A DNA stretch of 64,000 nucleotides from Pseudoscleropodium purum (Eukaryota > Streptophyta > Bryopsida > Hypnales > Brachytheciaceae): NCBI GenBank assembly GCA_963969395.1, contig OZ017799.1:14200501-14264500 (forward strand), read 5' to 3'. The translations under genes were made by a program, and so were the position numbers. Below, piece by piece: positions 32,613 through 47,600 of the stretch (positions are counted from its first letter, which is position 1; every line of letters starts with the position of its first letter). The notes under the pieces are model-generated. The model searched no databases, was not told the DNA's origin, and saw nothing but the letters and a program-made list of their open reading frames with translations.

Positions 32613-35600
32613 TCAAATCCCACAACGTAGTTCTATCGTAGATGTCCACTCATTGCAAGTTGCATTATATGGAAAAGTCTCTAAGGTGAAGATCTTCTAG
32701 AAATACATGCCCATCATACATTCAAGATGTGTGGCCAATGAGTTCTGCAGCTTATTCTTCAAAAAGGATAGGGAATTAAACATCTCTCATCCTCATAGGG
32801 CCTAGGACTTGCTCTATAGCCACCTCAGCTAGCTTTAAAAACTCAAAAAAAGCCTTGATTTTCAAAACCGTGGAAGAATCAAGAGAACGTTATAGCCAAG
32901 TTAGTGGATTTAAGTCAAATGGACCCACTATGTGCTTCCTTAAATTGTTCAATATTGAAAGCTTAAATAGACCTTACTATGTTTCCAAGTTGTACCAATC
33001 CAAAACAGAGGAGATGAGCAATTTGACGTTGTCCACCTCAATGAACTTAGACTTGCAATAGAATGACATCAAAGTATCTAATTGTTTTAGGAAGCACTCT
33101 TTGGCTTCACTTTGTAGCTAATACTGAAGATATACCACCCCGAACGCATCCATGATGGCATGAGAAGGGAAACGACTCTCTAACTCCCTTAGTAGCTACC
33201 TTGTAGCCCCTGCCAAGAACTAAAAATCAATTCAGCTTAGGCCACGTAAACATTGCATTAGATGTATAAATATGTTGCACCTAATTCAAAATCATAAATA
33301 GCTAGATTATGAATTCAAAAATCAGCCTTCAAGCTAGCACTCAATAATCAACCCAAGAATGAATTTAGACATGAATTCAAGTATCAACATTGAAAGCAGC
33401 CCAAATATAAACTCAAAAATTAGCTTTCAAGCTACCACTCACAAATCAATCCAAGTATGAACCACTTGAATGAGCCTTCAAGCTAGCACTCACAAATAAG
33501 CCTAAGAATGAACTCAGATTTCAACCTTCAAGGTAGTACAAATCTATAAGCAAAAGATATAGTTCACTCCACAGAAGATTGAAGGGGTAGGAGAAATTCA
33601 CCTACACACTTGGATTTCACTATAGACACAACGGACATGAAGATGTTGCGATTCATTAGTGATTCATTGTATTGTGCCCAAATCTTCTACCCATTAGCTA
33701 TGAAGATGAGCTATGTTGACTCATCATTCAAGTTTGATATCCACTTCATGTGGATTTGTGAGTGTGAGCAGTTCAAGAAATTTTTGAATGTCTAAAATTC
33801 GTTAGTCCCAAACACAGTGCTCTTGTCAATGTATAAAGTGAAGAGTTGTCCCTGCACAATCTTCAAAATTGCTACAAAATCACACACATAGATGTCTCTT
33901 TTTTGTGCAAAAGTAACAAGTAGGTCTATGGTCTCCAGAAGCAGCATAATGGCTATCATGCCCAAAATGGCATAAGGATCCAACAAAAGAGTCAAGCATT
34001 TTTGCCAATGACACAAATCAATTGAGATCAATACAAAAACTAAGTATCAATACATCTCAAATTGTAGCCAGTCAAAGAACTTGCCTTACATGCTATTTAT
34101 TCAATTCAATGTTAGGACCTTGAATGTATATGTTTGTACTTATCTTTAGACTAAAAAAAGGATCACAGTGAATCTCTACTACTTCCGAATGTTGAAATCA
34201 TTAGTCTGAAGACTTTCAAAATCCTTATCTTTATCCAAAGTCACAAGTGGACCGAAGAAACTCTAAAATTTCAACAAAATCGATAACTATGATTGTTGTC
34301 TGCTTACAAAGAAGTACATCACAGTGCCACCTACACCATGGAAAAAAGAACAATCTAATTGTAACTAATCTAGTCACTTAAAGTCATTGATCTAGTTGCT
34401 TAAAGTCACTGGTCTAGTCGCTTCAGGTTGCACCTCGCGAACAATCTAGCAAACCCTAAACCTAAACTCACACCTTAGCGGAGAAAAACTCACCTCAGCA
34501 ACGTTGTTTCTGTCAGAGTCGACCTTCATCTTCACCGAGAGCGTTCTATAGTTCATGAGCAACCTACGAAGTGGCTTGAGAAGCGACACCCACCGAGTTG
34601 TCACCTAGAACAACAGCTTCACCCCTTAGTTTCTATAATCTCAGCTAGCTTTTGGTACTTCGAGAAGCGCTTTGAACTTTTGGCAAAGTAAACGTGCATT
34701 CTCTGGATGACTTGCTCTATAATAGCAAAAATTGGCAAATTGGACAAAGACTTGGTGACCAAATTGCACCTATGGGCCATGCAATGGACACCCAAACAAA
34801 ACAGTGCAAATTTGAATCGTATTTGAGTTGTGATGCCACTCCACATGCCCCAGAAGGTGCTCACACCGTTGGCACCAAAGCAAAGCAATCTATGTGACAT
34901 TTCATTGAAACTAAGGTATGCACCACTTTCTAACGCCTTCATAATCAGAATTGTCAAATTATCTACAGTAGCTCCATCTACTAGATGTTGAAGGGAGATC
35001 AAGTGGGGTATTCTTACGTAGTTTTCTACAACATAGGCATGGATGCACAACTAGTTATTGTTATCCACTTCGTCACAAGTCACAACCACAAAACTAGCAA
35101 CACTTATTTTTTTTTTAATAGAGTTTTTTACTTGCTTGTGCATGAACTCCGCCATCTTCCAACTTGAACTATCCGTCTAATGCATGCGAAACAAGCTAGG
35201 AACATTGAGGATGGCATACAATGCCTTTTTCTCCTCATAATCCACCATGGACCATCTAGAAGCTAGAATCTAGTAGATAGTATAAAACTGGATGATTTTC
35301 TTTGATTTGGCTACAAATGTATTCATATTCACTTGCTGCAACACTAAAGTTGGTTGCCTTGTAATGAAAAGACAAAAATTGATTTGATGCCTAGTAGTTC
35401 TAGAAATGTACCACTCTCTAGCTTTGACATTATACTTAAGCATGTCAAAAGTTGTTTTTCTCCTTCCTTCCTATTTTGTTTAAATGTCCCACTTCAGCAC
35501 CATGATCTTTGTTGTTTTTTTTCAAAAAGGGAACACACTTTGCACTTCACGAGATACACATCACCATTAGCCTTGCGAATTGGTTTAGCCCAAACCAATT

Positions 35601-36311
35601 TTGCAACCCATTTGTTTTGAAAACGCCTTGTGCAATCATAATTTTGTTTTACTTTCTTAGAACAAGGTACTTCCTACAAATCCTCGTCTATCTGAACCTC
35701 CTCCTCTCCATCTAAGATTTCCACTAAAGTAGAGGACAATTGGCAGCGTACTTCCAGATCAGCCTCCGTGGATTTCAATCCACTGTTGCTACTTCCTCCA
35801 TAGGATTGTGAATACAAAGAAACTATATCTAAAGACATAGTAGCCATGGAGGTATCGGGTGACTCGGTCCAAGGTATGAGTGATGGCGAATGAATAACTG
35901 GAGTACTTAAACGAAAGGACTCCTAACTCAACAAATTTTTAGAATTTGTAAAGAATCTAGCAATGGAGGTCACCTTGCATGCATTGCAACAGGCCTCTGT
36001 ATCCTACGAGCAAACTGCCTTGCCCTTGATTTCCCTTTGTCGCTTGGTCGCCTCTCTCTCTCCTCTCTCCAGGATGCAACCTATTCTGATCTAAGCTTGG
36101 AAGCCTCATTGAGCTATTGGTGCAGTCTAGTGCTCTCAAGTCGTAGCTGCTCTTCCCCTAAATATATAGCTTTGTTTTGCTCCACCTTGATCGATTGCTA
36201 CTTCTCTTCGTCTAAAGTAACAACTCCCTCAAACTCTCCCTCTAAATCTATGACAGCTTGGTTGCAGTTAGTGTCCATCACATTGGGACCTAAATCTGAG
36301 AATTCTGCCAT
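32613..36311 (-). pseudogene. Decayed hAT-type (zinc-finger/DUF4371-like) transposase
   Basis: Read on the minus strand from an ATG at 36311 to a stop at 32613. In order: an acidic and coiled start (MAEFSDLGPN), a zinc-finger-like KWVAKLVWAKPIRKANG...KCKVCS segment at about 35480-35640, a core at 34619-35050 with FGANGVSTFWG and LGVHCMAHRCNLVTKSLSNL, a segment at 33792-34031 with KRDIYVCDFVAILKIVQGQL, and a C-terminal dimerisation-type part at about 32650-33200 (FIEVDNVKLLISSVLDWYNL, DERC). This order matches the hAT-like, zf-MYM/DUF4371 group of transposases common in plants. At least six in-frame TAG or TGA codons and several frame changes show it is dead. A run of irregular tandem repeats (33315-33540) interrupts it. 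Terminal inverted repeats were not identified. Confidence 0.75.
33315..33540. repeat. Irregular tandem repeats inside the hAT relic
   Basis: Three to four copies of a phrase based on AGCCTTCAAGCTAGCACTC followed by A-C-AATCAACCCAAGAATGAA lie at about 33320, 33420 and 33478, with variable spacing. They separate the central and C-terminal parts of the transposase relic. Confidence 0.55.
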
Positions 36312-39300
36312 GGCAACTCACAGTAAAAGCGAAACCAATGCCCAATTACTATTACCCTAGTATTCAAAGGAAGAACTAAACTAGTGGTTGTGACTTGGCT
36401 CGATTAACTTCAACGCAGAGCTAAAGCAACACTACAACATTAATAACCACCATTGACGAAGAAGTTTCAAACCATGGCATTATCAAAAGGACCCACACCT
36501 AGAAGCAAAGCTTAGTAACCTAGCACAATCCTAAACAAATGTTTTGAAATCAAGTAGTCATCGAGAACCTAAAGCACACCCTAAATTGTAAAATCGTACC
36601 AAAACTTCCAACCTGCAAGCACATTGTACCCTAACTTGTACTAAGCAAAGCAACTCTCACCCTCTACTCAACCGACCTGAAATCAAAATCAAAAAACATA
36701 GAAGAGCTATGTGGATTGTAGACACACAATTTGCAAGCAATGAAGCATAGAAGATTAACTTGGAGTTTGGGACACCCAAGAGAGTACACAAGTCGCTAAG
36801 GAGAACAATCCAAAGCACGGACAAGAAGGCGCCATCACGATGAGGTGGCACTCTAGGGACGTGCAGAACTCAACGTCGCCATTCCTAAATCCAACACGTT
36901 CATTGTGAAAGGGAAGGGTGGCTACCAATAAATTCTACAAGATTGAATGGGGAATTGTGAATCTGTTGTAAGCCTGTGAATCCACTAGAAAGTTAGCCAT
37001 TCTTCAGATCTACATGAATCCGGAAGTAGAGTTCTTGGCGATTGGAAATTCAATGCCTATCAAGAATCTGGCATTTCTCAGCAATCAAGAGAGGAAGATC
37101 TAGCGATGCACTAGCCTAGTGGAAGCGCGTATGGCAAACACGAAGGCTAGGTAAGCACAAACTGGCATATAAATTCAAAATTCCAATGTCGTGGCTTCAC
37201 GGTTTCTGGCAAACGTGCAAGTTCTAGGTGAAGCTTTATAGTAATAGGTGCCCAAGCTTAGGGGGCTGTCAGGCGAAAATTTTAAAAATATATATTTTTT
37301 CCTATAGGCTTTTTCACCATACTTTTTCCCGTGGTGCTTTTTAGCACCATGGTGCCAAAAAAAAAAGGACTGCTATGAACACTAAGAGTTAATTGAGGAG
37401 ATTCAACAAGTAACTACATTTAAGAATAGACCACAAAATAAAGAAGATAGAGTTGGATGAAGTTTAGGATGGAAATTAGATGAAATAGAGTAAAAAACAT
37501 TCATCTAAAGTCAAACTTGAAAAGTAGATAGAAGTCACATAGGTAGATTTAGAGGTCAAATTTCAAAAGAAGTTGAATTAAGGAAGAAATTCAATTTAGA
37601 GGATGAAGTTTAAATAGTTTCTTTGAGGCTAAACTTCATCCATTCATAACTTTGGTTAGGAAGGTTGGATGAAAGTGTATTTTACATATTTAGAGATGTC
37701 AAGAGTTGATCTTTCACCTTAAATGTCTAAATTTAGATTTTCTTCCTTTCCACTCAAAATTACAATGGCTTAGCCATTAGAGTTTGTAGAAATAATTTCT
37801 TTTTTTGAAGTTAGATTTTATTGGTTAATTTCAAGATTGAGCATAAATAGGAGTTGGAAAAAGATCCATTGCTTAGAAGGTACAATGGACCAATGTTAAG
37901 CAACCTTTAGAACAAAATTAACCAAGGAATTAAGAACCTAGTTGTGCTCATGAATTTACCAAGGGTTGCCTTGAAATTTTTTTTATGAAATTTTTTGTGC
38001 TTATTTCACTAATTTATTGTGTTTTTGAGTGATTATTGTCATTTATACTAATCCTAGAGTCTCCTCCTTTGTACCTTGGAGATGTTGCTTATAGAGACAT
38101 CTATTGTATGTTTTGAGTTGTTTGTACAATTATATTAATCCTAGAATTATCCCCTCTTGTACTTTGACAATGCAACTTAAAGGGACTTCTAGTACATGTT
38201 TTGAATGGTGTTTTGTACTAATTTATTTATACTAATTAATTTTTATGTTGTATTAATATGTATTGTAGTTCTTGTTTATTTTTCAAATTTATCTCTAGTC
38301 TTTTTGCTTTTGTTTTGCATAGCAAAGCTTTGACTTCATTGGTAATCAAGTGTTAGATTTTTTGTTAGAACCAAAATCACAGTGAAACTTTGACTTTGAC
38401 CATTAGAATTTCTAGTAGCATTGTTCTTGTTTTTTCTTATACAGCAAGCTTTGTATGATAGAGGCGTCCAAATCTTAGTCTCTTTTCTAAAGATTCCAAA
38501 TAGATGAAGCTTTAAGCTTTAGTGAAAACCTTGTGCCAAGAGTAAAATCAAATCTAGAAAAATAAAAGTTGAATTTAAGTTTCATATTCTAAAAATTAGA
38601 AGTTGAAAAAGCCAATTGGAAACTAATTTAGAAAAATTCCAAGTAAGAGCTAGAAGGTCATAATAATTCTAAATAATATAGAAATAAGGAAGTTGAAAAG
38701 ACAACAATTAATTAGAATTAAGATACCAACCATTTAAATTAGCTTTGAGGGAAATACTCTAATTCCACTTAGAAGATAAAGGGTCACACTAATTAAAATT
38801 GAAATAGGAAAATTGATGAGGAAATTGAAAATCAAAACAAAAGGAAACTAAACCACTTCTCGTAAGTTAACTAGGCCATTAGACGTGTGGTGAGTGATTT
38901 GTGGCCAAGGCAAGATCTGTTACAAGTAAGTGAGTGATGGGAGTGAGCTTGAGAAAAAACATGGAGAGAACTAGGTCACGTGGGTAGTCCTTTGTCTCTT
39001 AGTTTAGAGGTGCTTATAGAGTATTGGCCTATTCAAGGCTCAATACTCATCAACTAAGACTATGGCTTCAATAATGGGGTAATTACATTTGGAATTTTAG
39101 ATTAAATTTAGAATCTAAGCCTACAGAGTAGAAACCTATCCATGCTAAGCTCTAAGGAAAAACTCCAAACAAATTAACAAAGGAAGGAAGGATAGAGCCA
39201 AAAATCTTATTACACATCAAAGAAGATACAAAGCAATAGGAGGAAGTAGAAGCTCAATTAAAAGTCTTTAAGTCTTCACAAAGCTAAAATAGACAAAAAT

Positions 39301-41690
39301 TCTCTCAATAGCTCCACAACTCAAAGCTCTCAAACTTTTGAAACCAAGAAGAAGAATGAAGAAAAGAAAAAAAAGGATTTAAGAGGATTTTAGAAGAATA
39401 ATGGTTTAGCAAAAAGGGAGATTAAGAAAAACATCCAAGAGAATTTGGATGGCCATTAGGAAGAAGGATATTTAATAGTTGATAGGGAATAAATGCCCTA
39501 AATGTGAACTATCTTTTAGAAGAAGGTGGTATAAAAATTTGTTGTATGCAAAAGTCAACTAATAGAAAATTCAAGATAAGATGGAACAATATTAGAAGGA
39601 AAGACATGGGTGAAAAGAAAGGCTTAGAAAGAAATAGTATGAGTTAAATGGTGGAATTTGAAAAATTGTACTAAACCACTTATATTAAATTAGCAATGAG
39701 CAAAAAAACACAAAAAAAATTGAAGAAAATGAAAGAACAATGACCTAAGTGAAGGACTTCAAGGAGGCCTCACAATACCAATATGATGAAGTGCAATTTG
39801 AAGTATGTTCCTAAATCCCCGTATCTTTTTAATTAGTAAATTTTAATTAGGTCGATGCCTAAAAAGCAAGTCAAACAATTTAAACAAAGATTTAGGTCAA
39901 AGTTGAGCTTAGAATCTTATAGTAAAAGTTAGGTGGTTTTCAAAAACATAAAATAGGTCAAAATAGGAGTTAAAACAAGAAAATTATAGGCAGATGAAGT
40001 TTAGGAGTTAAAATGTATGAAACTTAGTAAATTTAATCCACAAGGAACAAGAATGGAAAATTAGAAATAAAAAATTCATTAGACATTATAACTAGGAAAA
40101 AAAAAGATTTTTAATTGTAGAATAGGAGAATATTATGAATGAAGTTTGAGGAACTAATTGGCAATCAAACTTCATCTATCCATATCTTTTGCTAGGAAGG
40201 TCCGATCATTTAGAGTTTTATGTTTTTAGAAACGGCATAATATGTTCTTTAATTTTTTGTTTACAAGTTTAGATTTAATCCATTTCTTTTAAGAAAATAT
40301 AGTGGCCATTATTATATGACAAATTTAGAGCATTTAGGCATTAGAAGGATCTATTGCTTGAAAGGTACAATGGACAAAACCTAAGCACTTTTTAACCCCT
40401 AAAGGACTAACATGCATTTTTTGGCTACATAAAATTTGTTGGGCAAATGCATGTGACTAGAGATTTCTATATTTTTGGCCCAAATTTTAATAAAAGGTCA
40501 AGACAAGGAATATCTTTCATATGCACTAAATTTCATGACATTTGGAAATATGAGTAAAAAATTATCACCTAATTTGTTGTTTTTCAAAAATCGGCAATCT
40601 AGGCAAATAAAAAAAATCAAACTGGTTTTCTAAAATTATATATATGGAAAGCTTTTAATTGTTCCACTTTGATCAATGAATCAAAAATTATAAGGATTTT
40701 TTGTTTGCGGGCAATCATGGATTCTCAACTCTAAAATAAACTTTGAAGTCTTATATCTTATTCAATTTTCATTATTTTAGGGAAAAAAACAAAACTATAG
40801 GATGTAAATTAGTTTTAATGACATTTCAACAATTTTGATTGGCATTTTTAATTCCATAATTAAATTCTTACCAATTTAGTATTTTGAATCATTTTCTACC
40901 ATTGCTTACTTCTTATTTTTTTCCTATATGCTATACAACTCCATATGATCTGAAGTTTTTTAAGGATGTGACCAACTTGTCTAGAAAAAATAATCCAAAG
41001 AAGAACCACCATTTAAGACATTTTTTCACAAAAAAGTGAGCTCACAAAGTGCAGCTGCCTTGTTTTTCATAGGGCCCAAAAAATGATTTTAGTGAATTTA
41101 AAAGCATATATTTTTTCTATATGTATGGTGGAAATTTCTGAAATTCTTACCACATGTTCTCAAGTTAGCATTCTACAAGATCCTAAAAATACACATATAA
41201 AAAAAAAATTCAAAAATTTGGTACTTGTACTAAAAATGGCAATTTTTGATCATCATTGGTGCCAACATAGTCATGGAACTTTAGGGGTTAAGATAAGATT
41301 TCACATAGAAATTCAAACTTGATTGTACTCATCTATTTACTTAAGGTAAGTAAATAAACACTCACAAGATGCTTTAAATTATCAAGAAGAACCTTAATCT
41401 TAGCCACATTGAAAATCTAGTCATCTCTTTTGTTATAGACGAGAGTTCAGACTTGCTTCTTCCTCTAGACTTGCTCCCCTTCTTCATTGTATTTACCCTA
41501 AATAATGTCATGAACAAAATCAATATATGAAAAAATGGCTTTAAAATTTAGAGGGGAATATATAGATGAGATTTTAAGCAATAAGAGGGCCGTTTGAGGG
41601 CTATTCTCCTTGCTATCAACTAGTATTTTATTATTAGGATATTAAATTATTTCTTGATCTTTTAACATAAAAATATTTTTAAAATAATTA
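36312..41690. other. Repeat-rich intergenic DNA with a diverged direct repeat
   Basis: There is no gene. Segments at about 37621-37910 and 40155-40400 resemble each other in the same orientation: both contain AAACTTCATC, then AGGAAGGT, then AAGGTACAATGGAC, about 2.5 kb apart. They could be the remains of terminal repeats or two copies of a dispersed repeat. 37.4-40.1 kb is purine-rich on the plus strand. 40500-40900 belongs to a family also seen at 29690-30080 and 58230-58930. Confidence 0.45.
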
Positions 41691-44600
41691 ATTACAATAT
41701 GATGTGGTCGTCTCTTGACCACATCAAATTGTTGATGCAACGGAATTTCTACATTCCCGATGGTCCAAAAATTCACAATTTTTGGGTGAAAAACTCAATT
41801 TCATGTAATGAAGAAGTGAATTAAAAAATAATGTCTCATTGTAAATCCTAGAATTAAATAGTACAATTACATTCTAAATTCTAAAGAAACTAGCACAAAA
41901 AATTATCAATGTGAAGTTAATCTATTATAGTATAAATAGCCCCAATATGAATGAGAAGATATTGTTTATCTTGGTTAATTCTATATAATTACCAATAATT
42001 CTTTCATTACTAGTGAATTTAATTTGTAACTAATGAGGACATAGTTCAATGGGTGTGTCACATTTGTTGGTCAAACAAGCAATAAAATGAGACGAAAAGA
42101 AGTTTTCTTATGACATACTATAATTTGAGCCAAAAAAATAATATAAGGCTTCTTATCCAAAGTGTTGTAGGCTCAAATAAGTTCAACTAACTTTGAAAGT
42201 GAATGTATTAAATATGTAATTGCTTCTCCAAAAATTTACATGCCACTTGCTTGTACTTGTTTTTCTCCCTAAAATTCAAATCACTTTCACTCTTAGCAAC
42301 TATAGTTGCCTTGGAATCACTTCTTAGAATCTAGATTTAGGTTAAAATTACCTATACATAAGATTGAAAAACAAACCTTTAGAAAACACATTATAACATT
42401 ATATCTTTGTAGTCCTACTAGGCAAATGACCAACAATAAAATTCAGCACACCATCTTGCATTATATTACTTTAGACAACATCCCATCTTCTAGTCCATCC
42501 AAAGATAAAATTGAAAAAGAAAAGAAAAACATCAAATATAGCAATCACCTTACTTTGCCCACTTGCTAGGCATGGGTTTAATTTTCTAAAATTTCCTTAA
42601 AAATCAAGTAAACCTTGAATATATAAATTCTCACTAAAAATTTGAGTTTCAATAAATGCTTTCAATTGTCATATTTAAGTCAACAATTTTGTGAAAAATA
42701 CTATTCTAGACATCATATTTTGGTCTATAAGAAGCTATGAAAAACTCTATTTTAGTTGGTAGCAAAAGGCAAGCATTGAAGATACCTTGTTGCAATCTAA
42801 AATTATCCCTATGAAGAAAGTTTCTTTAGAAATTAGAACTATGATTGCAACTACAATACCCTGATTTAAATTAGTAAAAGTTGAAATATTTCTATATAAC
42901 TGATTTTTATAAAATAAAATAAAAAATAAAAAACTTTTTAGGGTGCTACTAATTTTGTGGGTGATGCTAATCCCCATCCCCTTTCTCTACACATTAATAG
43001 TCAAACCATAGCCTTAGGGGATGTAGTTTGTGAAAAAAATAAGGATACAGGTGTGAACGCCCACTAATTTATAAGGGGCTATTATTTTTCATCTACTATT
43101 TTTTTGGCACTCTATAATTATATAATTTTCTAATTTGGGTCATTAAAAAGGGGGGCATACATTAATTTTAATTTCCAAATGTCATGAATATATTATATAT
43201 TATCTTACTATAAATTTTTTTCCATTGCAGTTTTTTTACCCCATTTTTTTTCCAACCCCATTGAAATTCAACACCTTTCCAATTAAAATTAATAGATGGG
43301 ATTTGTAAACTAAAATAAAATCCTAAAACATTACAAATGCAATTATATTAGTAAAGTCTATAAAATTATTGAACACTTTGAATATGCCACTCACAAGGCA
43401 ATAGTATTTAATACTTTTGGCACAAAAAATGGATAAAAAGGGGGGATATCCTAGGTCTAATTTTTTTCTAATTGCACCTATTTTTCTATATCCTATAGTA
43501 GTTTCAAAACATGGCATGGCATTTTAATAACCTTTAGTATTAAAAAACAAATATAATTTTTATCTTAAATGTTTTTTAGGCACCCTATCATTTGTTCGCA
43601 TATAATTTTCTACTGTTATCACTCATTGCCCTCCCTCCTCGAGACCACAATAGTGTAGGAAGAATCTTCTTCACTCTTGCCAGTATAGATATGCCAAAGG
43701 TCCCACTCATAGACACCATTCCACTACAATCTACTTGTCATCTATACATGAATTTTTAACATCTAATTGCTAAAATTCAATAGATACTAAAAATTAAGAT
43801 AGTTTTGTCTAACATCTACAACACTCAGAACTAATCAGCAATTGCAAGCAAGTATATTAGTGGGGACGTAGTACATGTCATTAACTGAAATTAGACTAAT
43901 TAAACTAGCTTCCTAGAATTCTTTCTAGAGCCAAAATAAAACATAGATGAATTCACCACCAAGTCAATACAGAGACAATGAATATGTTGACTCTAGGAAC
44001 AATGCTTGGAAGAAAAGTCTCATTACAAGGGAATACTGTCATTTTTTGTCAATTAAGACACTTCTTCTATCAATTTCTTGTCAATTCGGACATTTCTCTG
44101 TCAATTCCTACATGTCAATTTAGACACTGTTTTCTTGCAGTGTCTTGAGTTTTGAACAATGTGACATCAGACAATAAGTTGAGAATACTCTTTGTACCAA
44201 AATTTATGAGATTGTAAAGATGGATTGGATAATGATGATAAATTTTTTAATTCATCATGCAATTCATGGCTTAATTAATAAGTTGAGAATGCTCTTTCCA
44301 CCAAAATTTATGAGACTGTGGAGATGGATTGGATAACAATGACAAATTTTTGAATTCATCATGCAATTCATGGCCCAATTAGTGACTTGGGAAGAAGTCT
44401 CTTCCCACCTAAACTTTTGCATTGCAAAGCAACCTCTTTTGGGGGTCAATTTTTTCTTAATGTTGAAGTAGCTAGATACTTCAATTGGCAAATTTGAAAA
44501 GAAGATCAATCTAAAAGAATCTCATTTATTCCATAGTGAATACTCAACATCATTAGTTTGTAGCAACATTCTATATAGAAAAAGTATCATACATCCAAAT

Positions 44601-47600
44601 TGATCATATCATGGCTAGACAATACAATACAAATGAGTTCTCTTCATTGAAATAGGATTTTAATACTAACATACATAAATTAGTAGATTTCATCAATTGA
44701 TTCTACTTTAGCAAGACAAATTTGAGGTGTATTTTTTTTCAATGATTAATATAGCTACTTGCATAATGGGATTCTAGAGTTGTTCTTTTGAGTCTGGCTT
44801 AAACGATGAGTTTTGAAATGCTCCAAATTCACCACTGAAATGAGCTTCTTGTGGTAACTTCAATAAAATTTTCAAAGATCATTTCTCTATTTTCAATATT
44901 CACTATCTACCTAAAATTTATGTTTTTTACCTCTTCTAGTATTTTCATTTAAAAACACAACAAGAGAGCAAAGGTTGTAAGCAAGACCCACAGCATCAAA
45001 ACACGTTCTTTTCTTGCTATTGAGAAGGCTTGAGAGAACTTTAAACTTAAATAGTCTCTACTAAGGTTCAAGAAACAAGCAATTGATAAACTATATAGAC
45101 ACTAAGAAACTAAAGGCTTTGAAACAATAATCCACAATGTCCCTTTAACTTCAATTTTTTCTGCAATGAAAGGAATCTTGGTAATATATATCAACTTGGG
45201 CAACACAAATGGTGTTAAATGTTGTGGTTGAAGGGCTTCACATATAAGAAAAAGTACCACATAAGGAGACTACACCTAACAATGACACAAATCACTATGA
45301 AGTCCAAAACTAAAAAAGAGCAATGGCAACAATCAAACTCCATACATGAACAATAATTGCAAATGGCTAAACAAAAAAGGTGCAACAATAATGACAATGC
45401 ACCTTGGATAGGAATAAAAAGAGTGTCAAAGCCCCTAAACCTCAAGGAAAGAGGCAAAGACCAACATTGATAGAACCTTCAAGCAATCAATAGTTGCAGA
45501 TTCATTGCATGTAATTGGTCAATTTGGATCTAGAAATTGATGACATGCAAATCAATAGCTCATATTGAACAAAAAAATTTACACTCTTTGCAAAATACAA
45601 AAATGTAAACTTTAGGTTCTACAAACTTTTGCTAAAAGTGTACCTTGTATAGTCAACTTCTTACACAAACTCTTAAAATTTATCAATGGAATTTTACCAT
45701 CTACATTTACGTGTTGAATTTTGTATAGAAGATATTATGAAAGTATTTTTTGGTTCCATATATACTTTAATTTAATTTTAAAATTCACCTATAAAATAGA
45801 TGACATTTTGTAAGCAATTTTACAAAAGGCGAATATAGTTATTTATTTTAAAGCTATAAACGTTAATCCCTAAATTTCCAAAAAAACATTTTATAGCCAC
45901 TATCCAACTTTGGAAGCTTTCTAGACCTTTAAAATTGTTTTTCTTAAAGAATTTATTCTTCATGTTGTTTGCTAAGCCATTTTTCTATAGGCAAAGAATC
46001 TCTTAATTCACACAAAAAGTCCACTTTAGGCGATTTTTCAAAGTCAATCACTCTAAAGAATACTCACAACATTTTATCTTCAAAGAGATCTCTATGCAAT
46101 CAAAAGATATCCTACGATCAATGCAATAGGGCTAGGGGCTACATAGTGAGTAATTGATTGGTGTAAATAAAGAATAGGCATGTCCAAGTAGTATTATTGT
46201 TTTTGTAGTCGACTTCAATCATTTGGAAGGTTGTGAGACAAATCTTCTATTGTTCTAATCCTTGTAAAAGTTCATATGCATTTTTATAATTTCACGAAAT
46301 TGCATTTGGTCAAAAAAACAAAATTACATTTCATAAAATTTTGAGATTTGGGCCTTTGAAGTCATTATGCCCATAAAAAAAACTAATGTTTGAACAAAAT
46401 ATGATCTTTGGATGTAAATTTCTCAAAATCCATCTACTTAAATTATTTGATAATTAGTGAATAGACTAGTTTGATAGTACTATAGAAGTGAATAAGATTC
46501 TATGGTTAGAGTTTATAAAAACTATTCTAAGAAAATTTATGGATTAAGTTTAGAAATAATAGTTTATAAGTGTTTTTGGACCTATTGGATCTTTTGGAGT
46601 TAGAAGACCAAGGTCATATTTGACAAAAGAGCATCAAAAACTACCATCTTCTATTGCATTGAAAAAAATATAAGAATCTTAATTCTAATCCTTTATTGAA
46701 ATTCAACCCTAGGAAATCATATTAGATTATAGACTTTCAATAAGTAAGAAACTACTCAAGTAATCTTGTAAACAATTTAATTGTTAGATTTACATAGTTA
46801 GAAATTTAAAAAATTGATTAAAAAAATCATTTAATTTCAAAAAATTGAAAAAAGGTGCAATTGAAAATGAAAAATAAATACACTAACTTCCAATCAAACA
46901 TTTTATTATTCACATCTAAAAAAACCTTGGCATGGGTGTGATCTTCAAATCAAACTAATGTACTATATGCCATTGCCACAATCAAAATAAAAGTAAGCAT
47001 AATTTTCTAATTTTTTAATTCATAAATTTTTTGAAATTCAATAACTTTCATGCCATATATTAAAATGCCATGAAACCAAGCTTGTACACCCCTCCTTACC
47101 AAGGGCTTTCCAAAAATTCTAAAAATGTGACTAGGGGACTTGTGGTCCAAGAGATCTCAATATAACAAAAAAAACAAAATCCTACCATAAGGTATTGATT
47201 GTCTATATTATATTGAATTTGGCCATTATATAATTAAAATTGTTAATTTTGATATTTTTAATACATAAAAAAGATCTTGTTGTCATTGTTAATTTATTAA
47301 TGTTTATAGATGGAAAATAAAAACCAGTGTCATTTTTTAATATAAGATGTGTATTGCAAAATATATCATTTACAACGTTATTACAATAATCTAAATTTGT
47401 CACTAGGACTATACAAGGAAATGAAAAACAATTATTTGAAATATAGATTTCAAAATTATTTAGAAAAAAAATTTGGAAACCCCCCTCCCTATAATATTGT
47501 AAAATTGGATTTTAAAATGTATAATTTAAAGTTGCAACAATATACTTAGTATTTAGAATTTTAAGAGCAATTGATAAGCTTCATTTTTAAAATTGAAGTT

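Noticed and set aside
36037..36360. 107-codon plus-strand frame
   Set aside because: It is antisense to the N-terminal part of the hAT relic, which explains the composition better.
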